Source of the DNA: Candidatus Kuenenia stuttgartensis
Lineage (GTDB): Bacteria; Planctomycetota; Planctomycetia; Planctomycetales; Planctomycetaceae
DNA: 64,000 bases
Assembly (NCBI GenBank): GCA_945904015.1
Contig: CAMDPK010000009.1
Location: 1-64,000 of the forward strand
Reading direction: 5' to 3'
Positions 20,086-32,000 of this stretch are shown here, piece by piece. The number at the start of each line of letters is the position of its first letter. Within the stretch, counting starts at the first letter, position 1. The position numbers were made by a program, and so were the translations under genes. The notes beneath the pieces are model-generated. The model searched no databases. It was not told the origin of the DNA and saw only the letters and a list, made by a program, of their open reading frames with translations.

Positions 20086-23000
20086 TTAGCTTCTCAGGTC
20101 GAGCAACTTATCGAAGAGATCGCCGTAAGTGGTCGAAGGGAAAGTGAACGCTGTGTTGATTTCAGCAGACAAGTCGGTCAGCACGTCGAAGCCGGCTTGA
20201 CCGATCAGAGTGTCCTTCTCGCCGATGGTGATACCACCCACCAGCGTGTCTTTATCAGCGTCGTACGATTGCGGGTTCAAGGGGTCCGGATCGTAGCCGC
20301 CGCTGGTGAAGTCTCCTTCAAACAGCAAGTCAGCACCGGCTCCGCCGTTGAGGGAGTCCTTGCCAATGCCGCCAATCAGCGTGTCGTTGTTGTTATTACC
20401 GCTGATGGTGTCATTTCCGGCTTCACCGTCGATGGCGTCATCTCCGTCACCACCGCTGATGCTGTCGTCGCCAGCTCCACCGAGGATCGTGTCATTGCCT
20501 TTGCCACCACTGATTGTGTCACCCTTGACCTTGCCACTGACGACTGGAGTGAACTCGTCACCGCCGTCGATTTGGTCGGCACCCGCGCCGCCGGTGAGTT
20601 TGTCCTGTCCGGCCAAGCCTCTGATGGTCATGGTTCCGGCAAATGTGCCACCGTTAATCGTGTCGTTGCCGGATGTGCCGGTCAGTTCGGCAACTTCGAT
20701 TGTGTTGATGATCAGCTTATCGCTGCCACGGCCCGACATCGTCGTTGGAGTCATCGACAGGCTGGAGACGCCTGCTTCCACGATCGTGTCAAGGAGGCCG
20801 GCTCCACCGTTGAACGTGTCGTCGCCGAGTCCGCCAGTCAGCGAGTCATCGCCACCGCCGCCTTCCAGAACGTCGGCATTCGTTCCGCCGATTAACTTGT
20901 CGGCACCGTCGCCACCTTGCAGCGTCGTCTTGCCGGTAAAGAGGTGGGCATCCAACGTGTTTTCGTCGTCGCCGCCGACCAGCTTCGCAGTCTCGATCGC
21001 GATCAGATCATCAGTTCCCAGGCTGCTGAGTTGAGTCGGTGATAAGAATGTGAAGTCCACATTACCTGACTCGCAGACTTGGTCGATGTCCAAACCGCCA
21101 TTGAGCTTGTTCGTGCCTCCATTCCCGCTCAGCGTGTCATTCCCCGCGTCTCCCGACAACGAGTCGTCGCCATCGCCGCCGATCAAAACGTCGTTTCCAG
21201 CTCCGCCCTGCAACGTGGCAAACCCTGTGAAATCCTTAGCATTCAGTGTGTTATTAGAGGCACCGCCGACGAGAAACGCGAAGAAAATACTATTCAGAGT
21301 ATCCAATCCCAGCCCGGACAAGCTCGAGTCCGTGAGCACAAAGTTGACGTTGCCAGTTTCCTTGAGCGTGTCGGTGCCACCACCACCACCGTTGATCTCG
21401 TCGTCGCCATCGCCACCGGTCAGCACGTCGCCATTTCCGCTGCCGGTCAGGATATCGTCGCCTCCGGCACCGTTGATCGTCGCTTTACCGCCAAAGCCCG
21501 TCGCGTCGATCTCGTTGCCGCTCGATCCACCGGTCAACACCGCTAATTGGAAGTTGCTGACGACAGAATCGGTCACGGATCCAACAGTGAGGCTGGTGTT
21601 GTTGAGTGCCATATTCTCGTTGGCCGTTTCGACCAACGTGTTGAGCTCTAAAGCGCCTGAGCCACCGTCCATGTCGTCGCTGCCGAGTGAGCCGGTCAGC
21701 GCGTCGTTGCCCGCTTCGCCGCGAAGGACATCGTCACCGCTCCCGCCGATGAGCGTGTCATTACCGGCGTCTCCCAGCAATTCCAGGTCACGACCGAAGG
21801 CGGTCGTCGCTTTCAACAAATCGTTGCCGGTGCCCCCCTGCACTGTCACGGCCGGGCCGCTGCTCGGATCCTCAATCGAATTGAAGGTGACGCTGTTGTT
21901 GCCATTGCCAACATCGATCGAGAGACCCAACAGAGTCGGAAAGAACACGGTGGGCGACGTGCTAGATGAAAACTTGCTGACGTGATTGGTCAGAACCCCG
22001 TCATCCGAGACGGTGACGACGTCAGATGCAGAATCGAAAACGAATTTCAACTCTGTCGCAATGACGCTGGCCTCGAACCTGATCGTTTCCACGTCGAGCA
22101 GTTCAATCGGCCCAAAAACGGAACTCGGATCGGTGATCGACGCGGAGTTCGCCGAACTGAATTCCGTTTCGAGTTGATCGAATGCGTTGGCGTTGTTGGC
22201 GTTCACAAACTTAATCGTGTCGTTCAGACTGTCCCCATCAAACACCAAGCCGCCAGCGGGTACGAAATCGCCGCCCGAATAATCCAGCGTCAAAACGTCT
22301 GTGAAATTCGAGCGTCCGGTGACGTAAATATCGGACACAAAGTTCGGATCCTGGGCCAGCATGACGTCCTGTCCCGTGCTGGAGTTGCGAACGTGCAACT
22401 TGTCGCCGATCCGCACGAGGGTCAGCCCGGCCGTGCCGACCCAATTTTCAGGTTCGATCGCCAGCGATTCGAAGTCGTCCTCCAAGCTGACCACAATCGT
22501 TGCTGTCTTGGAGAGTCCGGTCGGCGCAACCAGGCTGTTGTCGGCAACCTTGACCATCAGCGTGAAGGTTGGCTTCGTTTCAAAGTCCAACGCCGCAGAA
22601 TTGGCGACTCGCAGGACTCCGTCGCTATCGACGGAAAATGCGTCGTCGGTATTGCCCGACAGGATGCTGAATGACAGCAGATTCGTAGGCGTATCAATGT
22701 CTTTGAAATCAAGTGTCAGAACTTCGGTCCCATCTTCTGAATTCTCAAGGATGGATGACGTGTCGTCGGCGAGTGTCGGTGCGTCATTGACCGGGTTGAT
22801 CGTGACTTTGAACGTTCGCTCAAAGAAAGCTACATCCCCATCGATCGAAGTATCGTCGGTGACTCGGACGGTGATATTCACTTCGCCAAAGGCGTGAGCA
22901 ATCGGAACAAGCTCGAACGATGCTGTCACAGTGTCTTGATCGATTGTGATTGGCCCAAGGCTGGGAATGATCAATTCATTGTCACTGGTGACTTCGATCG

Positions 23001-26000
23001 ACACGTCTTGCGACGATTCGGTTCCCCCTGGCCCCTCTGAGATTCCGGCCAGTGAAATCAAAATCGGAATCTCAATCGGTTTTTCGTCCCTGATGACATC
23101 AGAGATCGGATCGAGAGTCGGCGGATCGTTGGTGGCGATGCTCGCGACTTGGTAATTGAACGTCTTGGTGACGGATGTCCCATCGGCGTCCGTGATTACC
23201 ACGGTGATGAGAGTCGTCCCGGACACTAACGAAGGCGGCAAGACACTATCAAATTTCAGGACAGCGGTCTGGAGCGCGAGACTGGGAGGAGTCAACGGGT
23301 CTTGTGTGAAATCAACTGGGATCACCGTGTCGGTGAGGAACGCTGAACTGTCGTCATTCGCCGCGGTGGCGGTGATCGACAAGATCTGGGAATTCAAGTC
23401 GCCGTCACTAATGCCACTCAGCGTCACATTCTTATCAACAGAGACTCCCTCGATGAAAACGAAGTCGGAGGGCGGGTCCAGTTTCGGAGCGTCAGAAACG
23501 TTGTTGACGTTGACCAGGAAGTCGCGGACGAACACCGCGTTATCAAACGACGTCCCTTGAAACACAACTTCGCCGCGTGTGTGAGCGACACCTGACGGAC
23601 GAGCGGCCACCGTCAGAATGTTCCCGGCAACGCCCGTGACCGTCATCACTTCGTTGCCAATCTTGATGGAGAAACTCGGCGAGGCGCTCGTTGGGAAGCC
23701 AGCGGCATTGGTCAGCGTGACCGTAGTCACGGTGTCGTCGATGTCCGTTGCCAGGAATCCGGACGTCCCGAGCACACCGTCTGGGCCAGAGTCCTCGACG
23801 GCCACGCGAATCGTTGCTGAGCCAAACAAATCCCCCCTGGGCGTGTACCGCAGAGTCCCGTTCGGATTCGCCGACGAGTAATCCACCGCCACATTGGAAA
23901 TCAGTGCTGACCCGACGAAGTCCACTGTGGTTCCAGCGGTGGGTGTGCCAGCGACGGTTCCGTTGGCACGACGCAGCACCGTGAACGTGTTGAACGCCAC
24001 GACCGGACTGGCGGTCGCAACAGCATGGCTTTGCTCCAAAGTTCCGTCTTGCGCACGATCCACTGTCAAGACGTTGCCGGTCTTGCCAGTCACCAACATG
24101 ACTTCCGAATCGATTCTGATCTTGTAAGGGGATGTCAGCGTCGCGTTTGGGAAAGCGGCGGCATTGGTCAGCGTGACCGTGAGGGCTCCCAACGGTACGG
24201 CCGCGAACAGGGAATTGGTCGGCGTGCCCGTGACCGTCATTTGTTCCGCACCGACCTGAATCGTGAAATTCGGCGTGGCGCTTTTCGGAAACGCCGTGAC
24301 GTCGTCCAAGGTGATCGTGTTCACGAGCTTCGAGGTCACATCGTTCGCAAGCGTCCCTCCCAAGAAAATCGGTCCCAGAGAATCCGACAAGACCAACGGC
24401 GTGACTTTCAGCTTCTGTGACTCCAGCGATCCCGCCGTGATGCCTGTCAGCGGAACGGAGTTCTCACCGGAATCTTCCAGAACCAGTTTGGTCACTGCGG
24501 CACCGACGGCATGCGCGGCGGCCGTGGTTCCGTTGGCCTTTCGCTGCACCGTAAACGTTTTCCCCGAAACCGCCGTGACGGTCATTTGTTCGTTGTCGAT
24601 TTGAATCGTGAAATTAGGCGTGCCGCTCGTTGGAAACGCCGCAGGGTTGGCCACGGTGATCGTGTTGATGGTCGGCGAGACGACCGCGCTGACCGCAGAG
24701 GCCAGCGTTCCTGTGGGCAAAACGAAAGTCACTGCAGCATCGATGGCGTGTGTAGCGGCCACCGTTCCGTTGGCTTTTCGAACCACCGTGAATGTTTTGC
24801 TCGGACCCGTACCCGAAACCTCCGTGACGGTCATTTGTTCGTAGTCGACTTGAATCGTGAAATTGGGGGTGGCACTCGCTGGAAACGCCGAGGCGTCGGT
24901 CAGAGTGATCGTGGTCGCAGTCGGCAACGTCACTGCGACATCCAGCTTGTTGGCTGGCAAAGCGATGGTCACAACGGCACCGGCAGCGTGCGTCGCTGCG
25001 GTGGTCCCATTGGCATGACGCAACACCGTGAAGATGTTGCCAGAAATCGCCGTGACGGTCATTTGTTCGTTGTCGACTTGAATTGTGAAATTTGGCGTGC
25101 CGCTCGCTGGAAACGCCGCGGCATCGGCCACGGTGATCGTGGTCACGGTGGGCGAGATGACGGCACTGGCAAGCGTGCTGTTGGGCAACGCCAGCGGATT
25201 GAGCGTTGGCAGATCATTCACCGCGGTGACGTTGACAACGATCGTCTTCGTTGTGGTCGCGTTGTCGGACAACGTGGCGGGATTTTTGTCCAAGCCGCCG
25301 TCCATGATTTTGACCGTCAGAGTCGCGGTCCCCGATTTGTTCGCAACCAGCGAGAAATTGAGCGTCGCATTGCTGTTCGGTGCCGTGTAGGAGACCGTGG
25401 GATTCGGGATCAACGTCGTGTTGTTGCTGGTCGCCGAAATCACCAAGTATTTCGAGAGATTCAACGGATCGGACGGCTCGAACGGCCCCGCGTCGATGCC
25501 ATCCAGGTTGATCGTCTGCGCCAGAGCATCTTCGAGGATCGCCGGCAACGTGATCTGCGACACGAGCGTGACCGGAATGCCGTTGATCGTCGTGATGGTC
25601 GGATTGTCGTTGACCGGGTTCACAGTCACGTTGAACATGCGCGAGTTCGCGAGATTGTCCGCCGCACTGTTCGGTGCTGTTATGGTGGTGCCCACTAGTT
25701 GATCTTGCAAAGTACCGTTGACTTGGCGGATCACTGTGAAGGTGGTTCCAGAGGTCTCGATAACCGTCATCCGTTCTTCGCCGATGAGGATGTCGAAATC
25801 ATCGGCGCTGTTGCCTGCGGACGAGGTCGGGAAGCGCGAGGCATACGTCACGAAAACGAGGGTGTCTCCGGACGCTGCGGTCAGGGACGCGGCCAGTTTG
25901 TCGATCCCCAAAATCTGGTCCGGGCCACTGTCAGTGACGGTGACCGTCACTGATGCCGTTCCAAATCGATTTGCGCCCGGCACAAACGTGAGCGTGCCGG

Positions 26001-29000
26001 TTGTCGGCGGCGTTAGCCCGCCGCTGGGCTGATCGTTGGCGGTATTGTAGTTCAGCGTCAGGTTCGAGATCAAAATTGCCGTGACGTTGATGGAACCAGT
26101 CGATCCATCATGCTCGCCGGCGGTGGTTCCGTTGATTCCACGAATGACCGTGAGTTCGTTACCCGTGATGTCCGTGACTTGCATCTGTTCCTGTTCGACC
26201 TGAATCGTAAACGGCTTGGCGGGCAATGTGATCGGATTGACGAGCGTCAATGTCGTATCAGTTCTCAACAGCTTCGAAGTCAATGTGCCGAGAACCCCCT
26301 GTCCACTCACGGTATCCGCTGTGGCAACCGTCACCAGCAAATCTTGAGTGTTCGCGTCATTATCCGTGATGCCGGACAAGCTGAACGCAGGCAGCACTAA
26401 TGCGGCCAGGTTGTGAGTTGTCTTCGTCGTGTTGCCGAAACCTCGAGTGACCGTCAACGTGTTTCCCGATATGGCCGTAACCCGCAGTTGTTCGGAATCG
26501 ACCTGGACGGTGAACGGCACTACTTTCGGAAACACACTGCCGTTGACGACCGAAATCGTTGTCTGGATGTTCGTGATATTGGCCGCGAGAGAACTCGATC
26601 CGTCTTCGTTGATGATCAAATTGGGAATGGAATTGATCGTCGGCACATCGCCGATCGGGGCGACGGTGACTAGCAACGTTTGGAAAAACGTCTCATCGAT
26701 CTCCAGAGGAAGCTTGAAGTCGTTGTCCGCTCCGCCATCGAAGACCGTGACGGTGATGTCCGCTGTCCCGGACATATTGGCCGTGGGGGTAAACCGAATG
26801 GATCCCGCCGTATTGCCGTCCGTGTAGACCACAGTGATCGGACCCGTCAAAGCGGGATTGGTAGAGACCGCTTCGATTCGCAAATGCTGACGTGCTCCGG
26901 CCCCTTCGCCGTCGGTGATGCCGCTCAGCGAGATGATCTGTTGGCCGGAACCTTCTGGAATCGTCAGCGTGCCGGCAGTGGTCTGATTGATCACATTCAA
27001 GGTCGGCGGATCGTTGACCGGCTTCACCTGGACCACGATGTCGCGCGTGATGGTCAAATTGTCGAAGGACTTCGGATGCACCACCGTGTCTTGCGCGACG
27101 TGTGCAGTCGCTGTGGTGCCGTCGATTCCGCGCACCACTGTCAGGTTGGTGGCCGTAATGGCCGTGACCCGCAGAATCTCGCTGCCGATGCGAATCTTGA
27201 ACGGCAGCACGACACGATCATTGGGGTTGTGAGCCGCTGCGGTGGTTCCGTCTTCTCCGCGAATGACCGTGAACGTGTTCATGTTCACGCCGGTGACCGT
27301 CATCACTTCGTTGTTGATCTGAATCTTAAACGTGTTGGTCAGCGACGGGCTCGACGGAAAAGCAACCACGCTGCTGAGCGTGACCGTGGTTGCCGTCCGA
27401 GAGACTGGCAACATCAGTTTGTCGGTGGGAATCGCGGTATAGATGGAAGTATCGGCCACGGAAATCAATGTGGCGGTGGCCGTCGCATCCGCGCTCAAGA
27501 CACCGGCAGTTCCCAATTGGAGGTCCGGCCCGCCGTCGGTCAACGTCAAATGAAACACGTCCGAACCCGAAAGCTGAGCGGTCGGTTTGTAATTCAACGG
27601 GGCCGAGTTGGCGGCAATCGCACCGACATTCAGGATGCCCGTTGGCGAGACGAACAATCCCGTGTTGGTGTTCGACACCGTGAGGTTCAACGGCTGAGCT
27701 TCAGCGCCTCCCGCGGTGACTTGCGTCAGCGTCAGAAAATCTAAGAGGGCGTCTTCCTGAAGTGTGATCGACGACGGAGTCGCTCCGAGTGTCGGAACTT
27801 CCGAGACATCGAATCGGAACGTGATGCGTCGCTTGCCGTTGTCCGCAGTCGTGTTCAAGTTACCATCCACGCCGGCATCTTCGACCGTCACTTCGATCAA
27901 CGCCGAGCCGGTTTGCCCGGGAATCGGAGCCAACTTCATGGTGCCAGTGGTCGCCCCATTGCTGTAGACGATGGACGGATCCGGCAGCAGTAGCAGATTG
28001 CTGCTGATGGCGGTGACCTTCAAGTCTTGGCTTTCACCGCCACCGGCGGAGATTCCCGTCAAGCCCAGGGTGATGGGGCTGGAATTCTTTGGGATCGACA
28101 GGTCAGGGAAGGGATTGATGGTTGGCAAATCATTAGTGGGCCTCACCGTGATGTGAAAAACTTTCACGGTGACGCCATTGTCACCCAGTGTCGAAAGCTT
28201 CCGATCAAATCCGGAATCGATCACCGTAACGGTGACGTTTGCTTCTCCGAAACGGTTGGGATTGTTGGTGATCGCCAACGCGGCGGATGAATTGGGCGAC
28301 GTGTAATTCACGACGGGATTGGGCACCACGTCTGGATTGTCGCTGACCGCGAGAACCGTGAGATCCTGAACTTCACCGTCAAAGCGTCGGCCTAAATCGG
28401 GATCCACCACGGCGGTAGCCGGTGTGAGCCCAAAATCGATCAATCCCAAACCCGGCGACGGCACGCTGTTGGACGTCATCGGGAGAATGTCCAGCCCTGC
28501 ATAGACTCCGGCGAACTCGACCGTCACGGGCACCCCTGGCAAGTCGCCGCCCGTGGATTTCACATCAGCGGCGGTGATCGACTGAAGGCCGATCAGAGCG
28601 TCGTTGACACTCAAGGCCCCTGAAATCAACTCAAAAATCGGCGCGGTCGGACGGCGTCCAACGATGGTCAATGCGTTCGGATTTAGAATTCGTTGGTCGC
28701 CTTTCTCCAGCTCGAAGATTTGAATTTGAGGGCGGTTTACCCCAGTCCCCAGATTGTTCGCGCCAACCGCGAGCGGCGGGTGATCGAAGTCGGGTCGATC
28801 CACAAATTCGACCATCCAACTCGATTGCGAAAAGACCGTGACGATGACGTCAACCAAGTACGGCGGACGGTTATTCGCGGTGTTTGGCCCAATCACAGTC
28901 TCGAGCGCAGCTTCGATCGCGTCTCTGGTAGTCACTCCGCTTGGATCGAGTCCGTCGTAAGGAATGTTTACCGTGGTATAGGGGCCATTCAATCCCGATA

Positions 29001-32000
29001 AAGGAGGTTGATTGCCCTGCGTGTATGTCAGTTGAAATGTCGGGTTCGCGCCGCTTGGGGTTCCAAAAATGGAGATAAGCTGTCGCTCATTGTTGAGCAG
29101 CCCCGTGCTGGACGGCAGTCCCGGAATGAAGCCCGGGCCCGGTAGATTAAAAGGATTGCTGTTCACGCTAATGGGGGGCACATCGGTGTTGGCATATTGT
29201 CCGGTGAATTCCACAGTGACAGGTGAACCCGGCAATGGTCCACCTCGCACAATCACGTCACCCGGTTGGATATTCTGCAGACTCTCCAAGGCGGTTTGGA
29301 TTGCGGTTGCGGTTGCGGGTAAATCCACCACAGCGGACAGCGACGTGACTCCATTAAATGACAACAAGAATTGTCCGCTGCCGCTGAAATTCGAGCCGTT
29401 GAGTTGAAGCGTTTGAATTTCGTTCGCACTGAGGCTTGTACGATCGACCGTCAGATCGTCGAGGTTCTTGCGGCCCAACTGATTGACGAACTCAATCGTG
29501 ACTGACTGCGTCAAGCTGATGGGTCCGCCTAAGACTTGGATGTTCGAGGTATTGCCCACCAAGGGCAGTCCGCCCAAGGCACCCTGAATCTGGCCCGCCG
29601 TGGCGTTATAAGTGATCGGCGCGGTGATTTGCAGACGTGAAATCTGGGCTTGATCTTGATGAGCGGTGATCGCCGTCCCATGAATGCCGCGTGTCACCAT
29701 GAACGAGTTGTTGGTCGAGACATAGGTCACTCGCATGTCTTCGTTATCAATTCGCACGTCGAACGACTTGAGATTGGCTGAAAGAGGCGGAAACATTGCC
29801 GCATCCGCCACATTGATCACCGAGTCAATCTGAGTCACCGTCGGAAACGTCGCAGTCAATCCATTGCCATGAGAGGCAAGCAAAGTTCCGTTCACACCCC
29901 GGACGACCGTCAATTGATTGCCGGAAACATCAATGACACGCATTTCCTCGTTATCCACGCGGATCATGAACGTGCTGACGACCGGGGCTGCGGCGCTGTG
30001 TGGAACAGCCGTGGCTGCGTCGCGCACGACAGTCAATGTGGTCGTGGTCGTGTCCGTGGGCATGTCGTAGCTGGAGACGGCATCCGTCACCACCATCACT
30101 TCGTCGCCGATCTGAATCGTGAATGGAACGGTGAGCAACGAAAATGGCGAGGGATTGTTGCCAGCCGTAACAGTCAGTGTGATGACGGAATCGGAGGGGA
30201 TCACTGACACCCCCAAAGTGTCTGCGAGAATCGTCGGTAAATTGCTGACATCTAAGACCGGAAAAATGCTGGTATTTGAGGCATTGAACGGCACAGAGAA
30301 GGACACCTGATTATCGACGTCCCCGGTAAGCCGAGTGGGTGTGAGTGCCGCCAGCCCCGACGGGTCATTCACTGAGGTTGTCCGGAGTTCAATGACACTT
30401 GCGAAATCGGGGTGTGCGGTGGCCACAGTCCCGTGATAGCCACGCTGGACAGTGAGCGTCTTGTGATTGGGATTTCCCGTGACGGGAGTCGCAATCACGT
30501 CGGTGACGAGCATCTCCTCAGCGATCAGCAGACCCACATCGACAGAACTGGGATGCACGGCAGGCAAAGTCCCATTGAAACCGCGAGTGATGACCGTGAG
30601 CGTGCCTCCCCCCGCATCCGTCACGAGTATCTGTTCCTGTTCGATTTGAATCGTGAAATTGCCCAAGGGAAGAGTGGGGGGAGGGTTCGTCAGCGTCAGC
30701 GCTGGATCGCCGGGGTTCAGGGTTGATGTCAGTGTGCCAATGAGGCTCGACCCGACAGAAATCACATACGGCGCGGCCTGCGGGAAGCCGATCGTGTCAT
30801 CCACGTTGAAGGTGGTTTGTGAATCGTTGATCGCATCTTCCAGACTCGTCACAGCCCCAATGTTGTTGGCCAGAATCAGTGTGAAGCTGCCGGCGTTCGC
30901 GTCCGCCGACAAAAACAACGTCTCATTGCGGCTGAGCGACGCCGGCGCGTCGTACGGAATCAGGTCGGTCGTGTACGACTGGGTGCCGTTGTCAAACGTC
31001 AGCGTGAAGGAGCCGTCGTTGACCGGAGATGCCCCCACGGGGACCAGGCTGACCAGTTGCTGCTCATTGCCGATTGGAGACGAGCCGCCACCAGGTGTGA
31101 TGCCCGTCAAGGTGATCGACGGGAAGACGATCGCGCCCAGGCTATGGGCCGCGACCACCGTACCGCCGATTCCGCGAGTCACGGTGAAGAGATTGGGATT
31201 TACGGTGTCGATCGCCGTCACGAGCATCTGTTCCGAATCGACCATCACGGTGAATGGCACGGCCGTGGGAAACAAACTCGCGTCCGTCAAAGTGATCGTC
31301 GTCTGCAACGTCGGCTGAATGCCCGTGACGATCGCCGCAAGCGGACTGGCAGCGTCCTCATTGATCGTGATATCCACAATATTGTCAACGGTCGGCGGAT
31401 CATTGACCGGGATGATCGTGACTCGGAATGTTTCAGTACGCGTGAAATTGTCGAGGGTGTCATCGAAATTTGTGACCGTGACATCGCCAGTTAGTGGGTC
31501 GTACGACTTGCCCACCTTGTTGTCGACACCGCCGTCCTCGACGGTGACTGTGATCACCGCCTCGTTGTCTCCCAAGTTAGTGATGGCAATGGGAGCTCCC
31601 TTGACGGGAGAAAATTGCAAGGTTCCGATCTTGTCCATGGCGGCGGTGTCGTATTGGACGATCGGCAAACCGGTCAGGAAATAGTTCGTGGAATCGGCAT
31701 AGATCAACCGTTGTTGTCCGCCATTGAAAGGATCATCGGCTCCGCCACCCGCGCTGATGCCGGCGAGCGGAATGGAAACCGACGGTGTGTCTTCCTGAAT
31801 CGAAATGTTGGGGATGGGGTCCAGGACTGGCTTGTCGTTGAGCCAAATCGGAACATCCAGACTGTTGAAGCCGTCAGTGATCGTGATCGTGGTTTCCCCG
31901 AACAGAGCGGGGCCGGGAGCAAATCGGACATAGGCCAAGGAAAAGCCAAAGAGACTGCCGGTGCCGAATTCCTGAGACACATCCAGGAAGGTTCCATTCG

